A stretch of DNA of 30,000 nucleotides from Stramonita haemastoma. Taxonomy: Eukaryota; Mollusca; Gastropoda; Neogastropoda; Muricidae. Made by a program: the position numbers and the translations under genes. Under the pieces are notes generated by a model that made no database searches, had not been told where the DNA came from, and worked only from the letters and a program-made list of their open reading frames with translations. Below are positions 1 through 10,650 of this stretch, one piece after another (within the stretch, counting starts at the first letter, position 1; each line of letters starts with the position of its first letter). The stretch is from assembly GCA_030674155.1 (NCBI GenBank), contig CM060320.1:28464588-28494587 (forward strand), read 5' to 3'.

Positions 1-319
1 ATTGTACAAACTTTCCATACACTGAAAATGATGCAACCGCAACGTCACTATGAAGAGTTGAATTTTCTTATCACACTTAAAGATTACGGAACAAACAAAA
101 AAAAGAAATGGCACAGTTCAGATCATTACAGAACTCCCTTCAGCTAATCTTCCCAGATTAGGTGGATGATGTATCTCTCTCAGAAGCCATTTTTTGAAGC
201 AGACTTACGCGTGTCACGGGGGGAGATTAGATATAAAAAAAATCTCAAACTGGCCACCATCCCTAGGGTATTCTATCAGCAGACAAGGTTGATCGATATA
301 TTGACTTCCCAAAATGGCT
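1..319. other. Unique spacer, no gene seen
   Basis: Mixed-composition sequence before the first CA array. No open frame of note, no tRNA-like boxes and no match to other parts of the window were seen. The only ATG-started frame crossing it (from 166) runs into the CA array and becomes His/Thr repeat. Confidence 0.6.
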
Positions 320-445
320 TACACACACACAGACACACACACACAGACACACACACACACACATACACTCACAACATGCACACACACACACATACATACC
401 ACACAAAACACACACACAAAACACACACACAACATGAACACACAC

Positions 446-537
<92 letters not shown>

Positions 538-553
538 CAACACACACACACAC

Positions 554-585
<32 letters not shown>
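320..585. repeat. Interrupted (CA)n microsatellite
   Basis: About 265 bp of CA dinucleotides broken by single extra A or T bases (ACAACAC, ACATACAC steps). The interruptions shift phase, so frames on both strands read through as His/Thr or Cys/Val repeats. These frames are not genes. Confidence 0.95.
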
Positions 586-586
<1 letters not shown>

Positions 587-716
587 TTCATTTGTTTTCC
601 TGTATATCGCACTGAATAAAAGAGTGATGCATTAGAAGGTCTACAAGCAATGAATGAGAGGGAACGTGGGATAGTGGGATAAAAGGTGAGGTTGTCAGAC
701 AACAGAAGTAGAATAA

Positions 717-865
717 TGTGTGCATGCGTGCGTGCGTGCGTGCGTGCGTGCTTGTGTGTGTATGTGTGTGTGCGTGCGTGTGTGTGTGTGTTTGTGTGTG
801 TGTGTTTGTGTGGTGTGTGCGTACATGCGTGCGTATGTTTGTGATATATATATATATATATATAT

Positions 866-910
<45 letters not shown>

Positions 911-944
911 ATATATATATACATATACCACATATATATATACG

Positions 945-1022
<78 letters not shown>

Positions 1023-1040
1023 CGTGTGTGCGTGTGCACT
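717..1040. repeat. Compound (TGCG)n-(TG)n-(AT)n-(TG)n array
   Basis: Four blocks follow one another: TGCG/TG at 717-843, an AT-only stretch at 844-921 with three TT phase slips, a short transition at 922-944, and a long (TG)n at 945-1018 ending in TGCG steps. The AT block is self-complementary and the flanking TG and TGCG blocks alternate purine and pyrimidine. Confidence 0.95.
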
Positions 1041-1250
1041 CACGTTTGCTTACATAGAAAAACGCTTCCTAACGGAAAGAGGTCAATTTTCTTTTAATAA
1101 TCGATGATGTTGACGTGTGATTTTTATCTTTCGGGTTTGCGTGATTCGCTGTTTTGGTAGAGCCGACAGATCTGCAAAAATCAATATCTGGTCTTTGAAT
1201 TTTGTACCCCCTCTCCTTCCCACACCCTTCCTCTAGATCCTTTGGTCAGT
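1041..1250. other. Unique spacer
   Basis: Short mixed-composition stretch between two simple-repeat arrays. Nothing recognisable was seen in it. Confidence 0.5.
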
Positions 1251-1367
1251 TTCTGTCTGTCTGTTGCTGTCTGTCTGTCTGTCTGTCTGTCTGCTTCTTC
1301 TGCTGTCTGCTTGCCTCTGCTTCTCTTGTCTCTCTGTCTGTCTCTTCTTCTCCTGTCTCTGTCTGTC

Positions 1368-1451
<84 letters not shown>

Positions 1452-1463
1452 CTCTCTCTCTTC

Positions 1464-1494
<31 letters not shown>

Positions 1495-1885
1495 CTTTTC
1501 ATCTCTGTTGCTGTCTGTGTATCTTTGCTCTGTGTCTTCTCTCTATCTTTTGCATGTCTCTGTCTCTTACCTTCTCCTCAGCCGTCTCTTTGTCATTTTT
1601 TTTCCATGTACCAACTATAAACACACTGTCTGTGTGTCTGTTTCTTTTCTCTGTCTCTCTGTCTTTCCATATCTCTCTTATCTCTGTTTTTTTTCTGTCT
1701 CTGTCTGTCTTCTATGTCTCTGTTTTTTCTGTTTCTGTCTCTCTGTCTCTTCTGTCTGTCTTCTGCTCTGTCCTCTGTCTGTCTCTCTGCCTCTTCTCTG
1801 TCTCTGTCTCTCTGCTCTTCTCGTGTCTCTCTCCCTCCCGTCTCTTTCTCTGTCTCTCTCTCTTTTCTCTCTCCGTCCTCTCTCT

Positions 1886-1928
<43 letters not shown>

Positions 1929-1984
1929 CTCCTCTCTCTCTCTCTCCTCCTCTCTCCTCTCTCTCTCTCTCTCTCTCCTTCCTC
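1251..1984. repeat. (CTGT)n then (CT)n pyrimidine-rich array
   Basis: A CTGT block (1251-1375) leads into a pure CT run of about 60 bp (1373-1433) and then degenerate CT/CTGT/TTTT sequence to 1984. The + strand reads as Ser/Leu/Val/Cys repeats and the - strand as Arg/Glu repeats up to nearly 300 codons. These are artefacts of the repeat. Confidence 0.95.
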
Positions 1985-2534
1985 TCTTCCTGTCACAGTT
2001 TCCTATACACCCTATCCCCACCTCCCACTCACCCACCACCCTCCACCCTTCACCCCCACCTTTGATATAGCCAGATATGTCAGCTGTCTGCAGACGTCTA
2101 TACCGAAGCTATTTAGCAGGTGGAAACCTTGAAGGTTGCAAAGCGCCAATGATGCCACGTCTCCTTGATCTTCAGCATCTGGACCAGCCTGCATTATGCA
2201 ATGTCTTAGGTGGTGGGAAGCTGTGTGGACACTTCTCCTTCATCTTACCCTTTGTGGCCCCGTTATTTGGTTTGCTTTTTTTTCCTGAATTAAATGTCTC
2301 TCATTGACAACAAGGAAGTAAGACAGAGGAAGAAAGAAGACTGAGGTGGAAATACATCAGAAAAAAATGAATGGGGTCGTGATAAAGTAAATATCCGACG
2401 TAATAATTGTCAGAAAATTATGAATTTTAAAAATATCATTTCTGCTATACAATGTCCTCTGTGTGTTGAAAATACCTGTATTCTTTTAAGAAAGTTATAT
2501 GCTAAATCTTTGGTAGTTTGAATGAAACAACATC
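1985..2534. other. Unique spacer, no supported gene
   Basis: Mixed-composition sequence. A 76-codon + frame (2077-2307) is not made of simple repeat but has no recognisable motif and no flanking gene structure. The segment around 2190-2210 weakly resembles part of repeat R6 (a CAGCCTGCATTATG stretch), so relic repeat DNA is as likely as an exon. Confidence 0.4.
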
Positions 2535-2765
2535 CATATTAGTGCAATGGTTAAAAGAGATAGCTGTTAAGTAAAAGATTTTCGGTTTGATCCCTATCAA
2601 CGGCATAATAATTTTATTAAGCTGGTGGGCTCTATCCTACCCTGAGACGTATGAGCCAGCGGCTTAATAGTAACTCCAAAGCAGCTTACCACTAACAGTG
2701 ATATTGGTCAAGTCACTGGACCAATACGGATGATAGCATAAGTGTATTGCTCAAGTAGCTTGACC
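2535..2765 (+). mobile_element. Possible tRNA-derived SINE relic
   Basis: TAGTGCAATGG at 2540-2550 fits a polymerase III A box, and GGTTTGATCCC at 2584-2594 fits a B box with one mismatch to GGTTCRANNCC. The spacing of about 33 bp is normal for tRNA-like promoters. The downstream body matches neither SINE-1 nor SINE-2, so this would be another family. The 3' boundary is a guess because no A-rich or short-repeat tail is clear. Confidence 0.35.
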
Positions 2766-2843
2766 AACTTTGCAGGCATATGTTTCTACGACGCCTGGTC
2801 GATGTGAGGATTTATCGTGGAAAGAGGCACAGAGTGCAGCGTT

Positions 2844-2972
2844 ATCATGCAGTCTCCAACTACCTGGATCCTACAACAGAAGCGTAATTGCCGTCATATT
2901 CTTAGAGATTGAGAAATATCATGCAGTCTCGAATTACCTGTGTTATGTAACAGACGCGACATTGTCATCATA
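2844..2972 (+). repeat. Imperfect direct duplication, period 74 bp
   Basis: The segment 2844-2898 (starting ATCATGCAGTCTCC) recurs at 2918-2972 (ATCATGCAGTCTCG). The two keep colinear matches through AACAGA-GCG and GTCATA/GTCATCATA and are separated by 19 bp. They differ at several positions, so the duplication is old. No coding role is apparent. Confidence 0.75.
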
Positions 2973-3418
2973 GTTATTACAGTAAAGTGTCAGATTCCAA
3001 AGGCTTGTTTATGTGTTCGTGTCATGGTAACTTCAGCCTGTGTTTGTCTGGTTAGTGTTGTTTTGTTTTGTTTTGGTTCCGGGCCCTTACATGTTATCAG
3101 CGTGCTGTTCAAAAGAGTTACGAGCGATGTGGAAACCAACATGGATTAGTTGTTACGATTCCAGCGTTAAAAGATATGTCCTTGTGGATTTGAACATGAG
3201 CTATTGTTGTCGACATGTCAGGGCTTGGTGGATAGTCTCTCTCGCCTTTCATAAAAGAATAAAGCCATTTATGACTTATGGACAAACACACCACGCGCCC
3301 AGTTACCTGGAAACCACTGGTGTCGGCGAGGTTCCACTATTAACAGTTCACTGCCCGAATCTATCAACGCAATGCTAAAACTTCTCCAGGAGATTGAATT
3401 TCATGTCATGCTGCTCCA
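2973..3418. other. Unique spacer, no gene seen
   Basis: Two overlapping + frames (2940-3149 and 3040-3378) are not low-complexity, but neither shows a recognisable domain. They overlap in different frames, which argues against either being real. Confidence 0.4.
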
Positions 3419-3545
3419 AGGGAACAGATAACAAAATAAAAAGTGTTTACACACAGGGATTGGATGTTTAAAAAAAAACCCACGTGAGTGCTTCTTCCAT
3501 TATACTTGAAATAAAAGAAAGAATGGGTAAATAAATAAAAAAATA
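3419..3545 (+). mobile_element. SINE-1 3' fragment
   Basis: This matches the last third of SINE-1: GGGAACAGATAACAAAA, a CACAGGGATTGGATG step, then the hallmark GAGTGCTTCTTCCATTAT and an A-rich tail with AATAAATAAA at 3528-3540. The tRNA head and middle are missing. Compare 3818-3992 in the same orientation 400 bp away. Confidence 0.75.
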
Positions 3546-3817
3546 GCCCCGCCAAACACGAAGGCCATACATAACATCAAGGCTGGTATCTTATATCAAT
3601 TTATGCATCTCCAATACAGTTAACCTCAAGTTCAAGATTAACACTATCTAACAAATCTGTAACACCGTCCGTCAGTCTGAGAGAAAGAAACTAACAAAGC
3701 ACTTTAGTTATTTCATTCCTTTGGAAACAAACCAAGCCAGGCCGTGATAACGAAGTCAGCCATTCACCTCAACTTATCCCCCACATGTTTTATGGACACG
3801 TTGAAAAAGGATTTAAC
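3546..3817. other. Unique spacer
   Basis: Mixed-composition DNA between two SINE-1 fragments. Nothing was recognised in it. Confidence 0.5.
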
Positions 3818-3992
3818 GTTCACACCTTAAATCTTGTTCCGCTTTTCGTAAGAAAGAGTAGGCCATTGTGTGCCGATGGGAACAGTTGACAATATTTACA
3901 AAACTGCATACCCTCGGGGACTGGATGAAAAAAAAGCACATGAGTGCTTCTTCCATTATTCTCGATATAAAAGATTATAAAAAAGAAAAGAA
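3818..3992 (+). mobile_element. SINE-1 5'-truncated copy
   Basis: The copy starts at the TTAAATCTTGTTCCGC segment and continues through GTAGGCCATTGTGTGCC, ACAAAACTGCATAC, GGGGACTGGATG, GAGTGCTTCTTCCATTAT and CTCGATATAAAAG to an A-rich tail. The promoter boxes and upstream half are absent, as expected from incomplete reverse transcription. A 96-codon - frame across it is an antisense artefact. Confidence 0.85.
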
Positions 3993-4743
3993 TAATGAAC
4001 TCTTCAATGTACACTAAATTGCATACGCAAAATGTCATGCACTGAAGAATAGATATTGTATAACCATCGCAGGAGTTACAATAGTTATCACTACTTAGTC
4101 GCCAGATCAAACCGATACAGGCAAGGTGTTATTGATACAGGCAAGGTGTCCAATAACGTATAACAAGAGTTGCTTGCAAAAAAAAGGCTGGAGAATGGAC
4201 TGGGAAGGCAGAACATAAGCCAAAAAAGATGAAAGAAAGGTAGGAGAGAAAAAAAAACATAAATAAGAGAGTGATAGAAAAGAGGAGGTGCTTAGCACAG
4301 AACGTCCAATAGATGGGGATGCTACACTAACACAACAAATCTTCCCAGCATCCCAACAGGGATGTAAATTCTCAAAGAGTTAAAGAGGGAAGTCGCGTCA
4401 TGTCATATCAAGTCATATCCTGCGTGTTTTAGACTATAAGAAGAGACAACCTTTCACAGTAAGCTAGCAGCAAAGAGTGTGACTTCTTCGATCGGTGGCC
4501 TCGTCATGTATTGACATCTATCTTCCTCTGAACAACTTGAGGGTGGGACGGGAGTCAGCCTTTGTGTGGGTGTGTGTGTGCATGTGGTGAAATCAGAGTG
4601 GGCGTAGTAAGAATAATATCTTTCTTATTCTTATGATATTTTCATGATAAGAGTAGTGAGGGCACACCCTGGATAAGAGAAGTAAGACAAGAAAAAAAGT
4701 AATACCGAAAAAAAGAGTCATATAGTAATGTATTGTGTTAACA
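3993..4743. other. Unique spacer with a 20-bp tandem duplication
   Basis: Mostly unrecognised sequence. At 4114-4153 a 20-bp unit, GATACAGGCAAGGTGTTATT, is present twice in tandem with one or two differences. A short (TG)n of about 20 bp lies at 4563-4582. No gene-like frame is supported. Confidence 0.6.
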
Positions 4744-5100
4744 AATGAGTGTGTGTGTGTGTTGTGTGTGTGTGTGTGTGTGGGTGTGTGTGTGTGTGTG
4801 TGGGTGTGTGTGTGTTGTGGTGTGTGTGTGTGTGGAGGGGGGGTGGTGGTGGTGTCGGTGTGTGTGTGGGGGGGGTGATGTGTGTGTGTTGTGTTGTGTC
4901 TGTGTGTGTGTGTCTGTGTCAGTCTGTGTTGTGTCTGTGTGTATGCTTGTATGTGTTTATGTGTGTTGCGTGTGTGTGCATGCGTGTGGGCGTGCGTGCA
5001 TATGTGTGTGCATGTGTGTGTGCGCGCACGCATGCATGCGTGCATACGTGTTTGCATGTGTGTGTGTGTCTGTCCTGTTGTCTGTATGTCTGTATGTCTG
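4744..5100. repeat. (TG)n array with G runs and TGCG/TGCA steps
   Basis: TG repeats are broken by GGG and by a G-rich patch at 4834-4876. They grade into TGCG/TGCA steps (4970-5050) and finally CTGT steps (5067-5098). An 18-bp perfect palindrome sits at 5026-5043. Cys/Val frames on + and His/Thr frames on - are artefacts. Confidence 0.95.
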
Positions 5101-5379
5101 ACTATGTGTTCTCCACATTTGAATTTGTCAGCTGCGGATGTACAAACATTGCCATCTCCATGCGAGGTTTTTTTTCTTTTTCTTTCTCCATTTTCTCCCA
5201 GTAAACACAGCCCTCAAGGGACGAGACAGACAAGACCTCTCCGAGGCATGTAAGCAGAGCGTTGACAACTAAATTACTTTGTAAACGACTTTTTTTTGGG
5301 GGGGGAACGTCAGTATATCCACTTCCTCTTTTTTTTCTTGCTTGCAAACTCAGCAAGTTTGTTTTTGTTTTCTTTTACT
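5101..5379. other. Unique spacer with T and G runs
   Basis: Mixed sequence with T-rich stretches and a G run near 5298-5305. An 84-codon - frame (5102-5356) has a Lys/Arg/Glu-rich part caused by the T/C-rich + strand. No domain was recognised. Confidence 0.45.
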
Positions 5380-5883
5380 CTGTTGTCTGTCTGGGTTTGT
5401 TTGTTGTTGTTTTTTAATGCTGCTCTGTCTGTCTGTCTGTCGGTCGGTCCTTGTCTGTCTATCCCTGTCTTTCTTTCTTCTATCTGTCTCTCTCTTTCTC
5501 TTTTCTTTTTTGCTTGCTTCCTTGTTCTGTCTTTTCTCTGTTGTCTGTCTGGGTTCTGTCTGTTGTTGTTTTTAATGCTGTCTGTCTGTCTCTGTCTGTC
5601 TGGACTGTCTGTCTATCCTGTCTTTTTGTCTTATTGTCTCTCTGTCTGTCTGTCTCTGTCTTATTTGCTCTGTCTCTATGTCTTGTTCTTGTCTGTATTC
5701 TATGTCAGTCTGTCTGTTTTGTCTGTCTGTCTGTCTCTCCGTCTCTCTGTCTCTCCGTTTTTTCTCTTTCTCTTGCTCCGTTTTTCTGTGTCTCAGTCTC
5801 TTAATTGATCTCTGTCTTCTCGTCTCTCTTGTCTCTGTCTCTTTCTGTCTCTGTTCAGCTGTCAGTTTCTGCCCCCCCCCCCC
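5380..5883. repeat. (CTGT)n / CT-rich array ending in a C run
   Basis: Degenerate CTGT and CT repeats include an internal near-duplication: a segment around 5378-5465 (GTTGTCTGTCTGGGTT ... TTTTTAATGCTG) recurs around 5540-5620. The array ends in 12 consecutive C (5872-5883). Confidence 0.9.
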
Positions 5884-6045
5884 ACCCTCACCTTTCAGCT
5901 GCAATCCATTCCATCCCAGCCCAGCCCAGCTGGGGCCAGCTGGTGCTAATTATAGCAGGAACTGACCACACTTGAACCTATAGGTAAAAGGAAGAGATAC
6001 ACTAAATTTAGTACTCTTGACTGCGTGATGGATTTGCGCGCTGTG

Positions 6046-6124
6046 TTCTGTCTGTCTGTCTTGTCTGTCTGTCTGTCTGTCTGTTCTGTCTGTCTGTCTC
6101 TGTCTGTCTGTGTCTGTCTGTCTG

Positions 6125-6219
<95 letters not shown>

Positions 6220-6228
6220 TCTCTCTCT
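6046..6228. repeat. (CTGT)n-(CT)n array abutting a SINE head
   Basis: CTGT repeats (6046-6125) pass into an almost pure CT run (6132-6207) and a few TTCTCTC variants. The run stops exactly where the tRNA-derived head of SINE-1 begins. The same order is found on the opposite strand at 16441-16600. Confidence 0.95.
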
Positions 6229-6239
6229 GGGGAGACGGA

Positions 6240-6250
6240 TAGCCTAGTGG
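6240..6250 (+). promoter_or_regulatory. Pol III A box of SINE-1
   Basis: TAGCCTAGTGG fits TRGYNNARNGG and lies 32 bp upstream of the B box, as in tRNA genes. Confidence 0.85.
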
Positions 6251-6282
6251 TCAGAACATTGCGCTGGCAATATGACGACCCG

Positions 6283-6293
6283 GGTTCGATTCC
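6283..6293 (+). promoter_or_regulatory. Pol III B box of SINE-1
   Basis: GGTTCGATTCC is a perfect match to the B-box consensus GGTTCRANNCC. Confidence 0.9.
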
Positions 6294-6570
6294 GGTCGAG
6301 AAGATTTTTCTCCTGGAGTTAACATCAGTGCTGACTCCACTCTCCCACAAGTCCTTCGGTGAGACTTTAAACGAGGCCCCGTGTGCGAACGCACGCAGAA
6401 CATCTTGCGCACACGTTAAATCCTGTTCCGCTTTTCGTAAGTGTAGGCCATCGTGTGCCGGTGGGAACAGATGACATTTACAAACTGCATACAAAAGGTG
6501 ACTGAATGTAAAAAGCACAAGAGTGCTTATTCATTATCTCGATAAAAAAAGAATCAATCAATCAATCAAC

Positions 6571-6697
6571 ATACACTCAGAAAGAAGAAGAGAAGAAGAA
6601 AGAATGAGAGAAGAAAGAAGAAAGAAGAAGAAGAAGAAAGAAGAAGAAGAAGAAGAAGAAGAAGAAGAAGAAGAAAGCAAGACAGAGAGAAGAGAGG
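6571..6697. repeat. (GAA)n-rich purine array
   Basis: GAA and GAAA repeats start just after the SINE-1 tail. The longest regular block is about 6640-6675. It opens the purine-rich domain that runs to about 9 kb. Confidence 0.9.
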
Positions 6698-6698
6698 T

Positions 6699-6773
6699 GG
6701 GTATCGATTGCCTGAGAAGTGAACGATCAAGGCAGGCGATAGCAGTCACCGAAGACAGAAGCTTCATCACTAC
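6699..6773 (+). repeat. Repeat R2, copy 1
   Basis: One of four copies of a ~75-bp sequence, all in the same orientation. The copy begins GTATCGATTG and contains TGAACGATC, then GGCAGGCGATAGCAGTCAC, and ends GCTTCATCACTA. It sits between the (GAA)n and (GA)n arrays. The - strand reads SVTAIACLDRS, a string that recurs in the antisense frame of copy 2, but the conservation looks nucleotide-level. Confidence 0.8.
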
Positions 6774-6780
6774 AACCAAG

Positions 6781-7575
<795 letters not shown>

Positions 7576-7740
7576 GAGTAAGCAAGACTAGGGTAGGTAA
7601 GGAAAGAAACACCACAATAACAGGAAGAGAGCAGAATAAGGACAAAAAGACTCCAAAACAAAACAAAAATAGTAATACAAATACTTTATTATGTCAAAGC
7701 ACAAAAGTTCACGTAGCTCACAAACAAAAGGATTAATTAC
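7576..7740. other. Unique spacer
   Basis: A-rich mixed sequence between the GACA array and the trinucleotide cluster. Nothing was recognised in it. Confidence 0.5.
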
Positions 7741-7813
7741 TGAGAAGAAGAAGAAGAAGAAGAAGAAGAAGAAGAAGAAGAAGAAGAAGAAGAAGAAGAA
7801 GAAGAAGAAGAAG

Positions 7814-7845
<32 letters not shown>

Positions 7846-7855
7846 GTGGGTAGGA

Positions 7856-7921
<66 letters not shown>

Positions 7922-8051
7922 AGTAGTGGTGTGGTAGTAGTACAAGGAGAGAGAAGAAGAGAGAAGAAGAAGAAGAAAGAAGAAGAAGAAGAAGAAAAAA
8001 AGAAGAAGAAGAAGAAGAAGAAGAAGAAGAAGAAGAAGAAAGAAGAAGAAG

Positions 8052-8096
<45 letters not shown>

Positions 8097-8140
8097 GAGC
8101 AAGAAGAGCAAGAAAACAAGAAAAACACGAAGAAGACAGA
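7741..8140. repeat. Trinucleotide cluster (GAA)n-(GTA)n-(GAA)n-(CAA)n
   Basis: The order is about 33 units of GAA (7743-7842), about 22 units of GTA (7856-7921), degenerate GAA (7949-8052) and about 14 units of CAA (8053-8096), followed by AAGAGC/AAAC steps. Because the period is 3, every frame stays open. The 200-codon - frame with Phe/Tyr/Val/Leu/Ser runs is an artefact. Confidence 0.95.
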
Positions 8141-8213
8141 TGCACATAGACAAAGACAAAGACGAAGAAATACAGAGACAGAGAGACCAAAGTCAGAGAG
8201 CTAGTAGAGACAC

Positions 8214-8286
8214 GGATACCTATCAGTCAGCACTGTGAACGATCGAGACAGGCGATAGCTGTCACAGACAGGCGTTTCATCACTAT
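8214..8286 (+). repeat. Repeat R2, copy 2
   Basis: Contains TGAACGATCGAGACAGGCG, then ATAGCTGTCACAGACAG and TTTCATCACTATAG, colinear with copy 1. A GA-rich array follows from about 8340. Confidence 0.8.
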
Positions 8287-8339
8287 AGACAGACAGAAAG
8301 AGAAAAAGACACAGAAATAGATAGGGAAAATGGGACATA

Positions 8340-8540
<201 letters not shown>

Positions 8541-8880
8541 AAGAAGAGAAATATTGAGACAAAGAAGGACAGAGAGATAGAGACAGAGATAGAAATAACA
8601 GAGACAAACACAGAAAGGAAGAGAAATATTAAGAGACAAAGAAGGACAGAGAGATAGAGACAGAGATAGAAATAGGCAAACAGAGACAAACACAGAAAGG
8701 AGAGAAATATTAAGAGAAAGAAGGACAGAGAGATAGAGAAGAGATAGAAATAGGCAAACAGAGACAAACACAGAAAAGGAGAGAAATATTAAGAGAAAGA
8801 GAAGGACAGAGAGATAGAGACAGAGATAGAAAAAAACAGAGACAAACACAGAAAGGAAGAGAAATATAAAAGAAAGAGAA
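8541..8880 (+). repeat. Purine-rich minisatellite, unit about 78 bp
   Basis: Tandem units contain GAGAAATATT, AAGAAGGACAGAGAGATAG, AGATAGAAATA and CAGAGACAAACACAGAAA in fixed order. The AAATATT landmark falls at 8549, 8624, 8705 and 8784, with AAATATA at 8862, giving spacings of 75, 81, 79 and 78 bp. There are about four full units. The translated - strand shows matching periodic Phe/Leu/Ser strings, which are artefacts. Confidence 0.88.
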
Positions 8881-9008
8881 GAGAAGAGCATAGAAAGAAA
8901 TATAGAAGAACAAAGGAGAGAATATAAGACAAACAATAGACAATAGAGACAGAAAATAGAAAGAGACAAACAAGACAAACACAGACCGACAAAACAACCC
9001 CCCCCCCA
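8881..9008. repeat. Degenerate purine-rich tail and C run
   Basis: GAA/GACA-like degenerate sequence continues from the minisatellite and ends at a run of C at about 8998-9007. After this the purine bias stops. Confidence 0.75.
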
Positions 9009-9052
9009 CCCTCCCTACACACCTCCTTCCCCCCATCTCTTTACCTAGAAGT

Positions 9053-9131
9053 GTGTATCGATCTGTCCAACAAAGGGAACGAGGAAAGCCGGAGATAGCA
9101 GTCACAGACAGAAAGAAACTTTTCATCACTG
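9053..9131 (+). repeat. Repeat R2, copy 3
   Basis: Shows GTATCGATCTGTC, GGGAACGAGGAAAG, GATAGCAGTCACAGACAG and TTTCATCACTGG in the same order as copies 1 and 2. Unlike the other three copies, its right flank is not a simple repeat. Confidence 0.75.
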
Positions 9132-9159
9132 GCACACAAGGAAGGAAGCAGGCATCTAA

Positions 9160-9240
9160 ATACTCCCCGGTGGGAATACCAGGGGCTCTTTCGGTATAAA
9201 TAGCATTGCCATCCACCTTCTGGAAATTCTATGTTCGAAA
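9160..9240 (+). repeat. Repeat R4, copy 1
   Basis: Related to 24208-24300. Both have a C/G-rich GGGAATACC or GGGGATACTC segment, then GTATAAATAGCA or GTATAAGTAGCA, then CCATC. The TATAAATAG string resembles a TATA box but belongs to the repeat. Confidence 0.6.
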
Positions 9241-9837
<597 letters not shown>

Positions 9838-9915
9838 GCTGAGATGGAATGAGTAAGAAGGTGACAGTCATGATATGGCCTTCCGTGGTCGGTGGGGATA
9901 TAAACAACATGAAAC
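9838..9915 (+). repeat. Repeat R5, copy 1
   Basis: Related to 17105-17200. They share AAGGTG, a C-rich GTCATGATATGGCC or GCCCACGATAATGTAGCC segment, then TGGTCGGTGGGG or GTTCGGCGGGG, then ATAAACAACA. Confidence 0.65.
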
Positions 9916-10016
9916 GAAATAAAAGAAGGCATCATAAAGCTTTACACACTAGTCGCCTTTATGCGAAAAATATAATTTAGTTTTCTAATCTGCCCCTCTC
10001 TTAAGAATCTTTCTCA

Positions 10017-10230
10017 CAGGGAGAAAGAGAGAGAAAAAAGAGAGAGAGAGAGAGAGAAGAGAGGAGAGAGAGAAGAGAGTGGAGAGAGAGAGAGAGAGAG
10101 AGAGAGTGGAGGGACAGGGAGGAGGGGGGGCAGACAGACAGACATACAGAAACAGAGACAGACATAAAGACAGACAGAGACATCAAAAACAGACAGACAA
10201 ACAGACAGAAACAGACAGACAGATACTGAC
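10017..10230. repeat. (GA)n then (CAGA)n array
   Basis: GA repeats (10021-10110) with a GGAGGGGGG patch, then CAGA repeats (10130-10225). On the - strand this is CTGT followed by CT. Confidence 0.93.
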
Positions 10231-10251
10231 AGACAGCCAGATGAAACAGAA

Positions 10252-10325
10252 GTATGCATCATCTTCCCACAAAGCAGAGGGTGAAGGCAGGTGATTGTAG
10301 TCACTGACAGAAGCCTTTCAGAGCT
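10252..10325 (+). repeat. Repeat R2, copy 4
   Basis: The most diverged copy. It keeps GTATGCATC, ACAAAGCAGAGGGTGAAGG, CAGGTGATTGTAGTCACTG, then ACAGAAGCCTTTCA. It lies immediately right of a CAGA array. Confidence 0.65.
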
Positions 10326-10519
10326 GTCACCAAGCCAGAGAAGGAAACAACAGACAGCCAGAAGGCTTCTTCCCCCCACTCCATGCAGCTTTATGTGAGA
10401 TAGGCACGTTATTAGGTTTTTTCTGTGCATTTTGTTGGGGTTGGTTTTGGTAGCTACTCCCGTTCTCATTACTCTGTTGTGTCAGTCTGGCTGTGTCTCT
10501 GCTTTACCTGTATGTCTGG

Positions 10520-10554
10520 GTTTCTGTCTGTCTGTCTGGCTGTCTGTCTGTCTC

Positions 10555-10650
<96 letters not shown>

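Larger units (their letters stand above)
6229..6569 (+). mobile_element. SINE-1, full-length tRNA-derived copy
   Basis: A non-autonomous retrotransposon of about 340 bp. The A box TAGCCTAGTGG (6240-6250) and B box GGTTCGATTCC (6283-6293) form an internal polymerase III promoter that matches consensus. The tRNA-unrelated body contains the core GAGACTTTAAACGAGGCCCCGTGTG, cited here in parts: GAGACTTTAAACGAGG then CCCCGTGTG. It continues CAGAACATCTTGCGCACACG, TGTTCCGCTTTTCGTAAG, GTAGGCCATCGTGTGCCGG and GAGTGCTTATTCATTATC. The tail is four AATC units (6552-6569). The body is very close to the copy at 16818-17104, so amplification was fairly recent. By analogy with tRNA SINEs it would need a partner LINE. 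Open frames on both strands are artefacts that recur with the element. Confidence 0.92.

Noticed and set aside
6240..6312. Possible functional tRNA gene
   Set aside because: A and B boxes are present, but the sequence does not fold convincingly into a full cloverleaf, and it continues into a SINE body with a repeat tail.
6025..6474. Plus-strand frame containing SLVVRTLRWQ
   Set aside because: This is the translated tRNA head of SINE-1. It also appears at 16353-16709 from the minus-strand copy, so it is not a gene.
5946..6518. 190-codon minus-strand frame with non-repetitive parts (for example CAQDVLRAF)
   Set aside because: It is antisense SINE-1. The same peptide string appears at 16846-17046 from another copy, as expected of a dispersed repeat.
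9199..9207. TATAAATAG as a TATA-box promoter
   Set aside because: It lies within repeat R4, with a counterpart near 24255, and no transcription unit follows.
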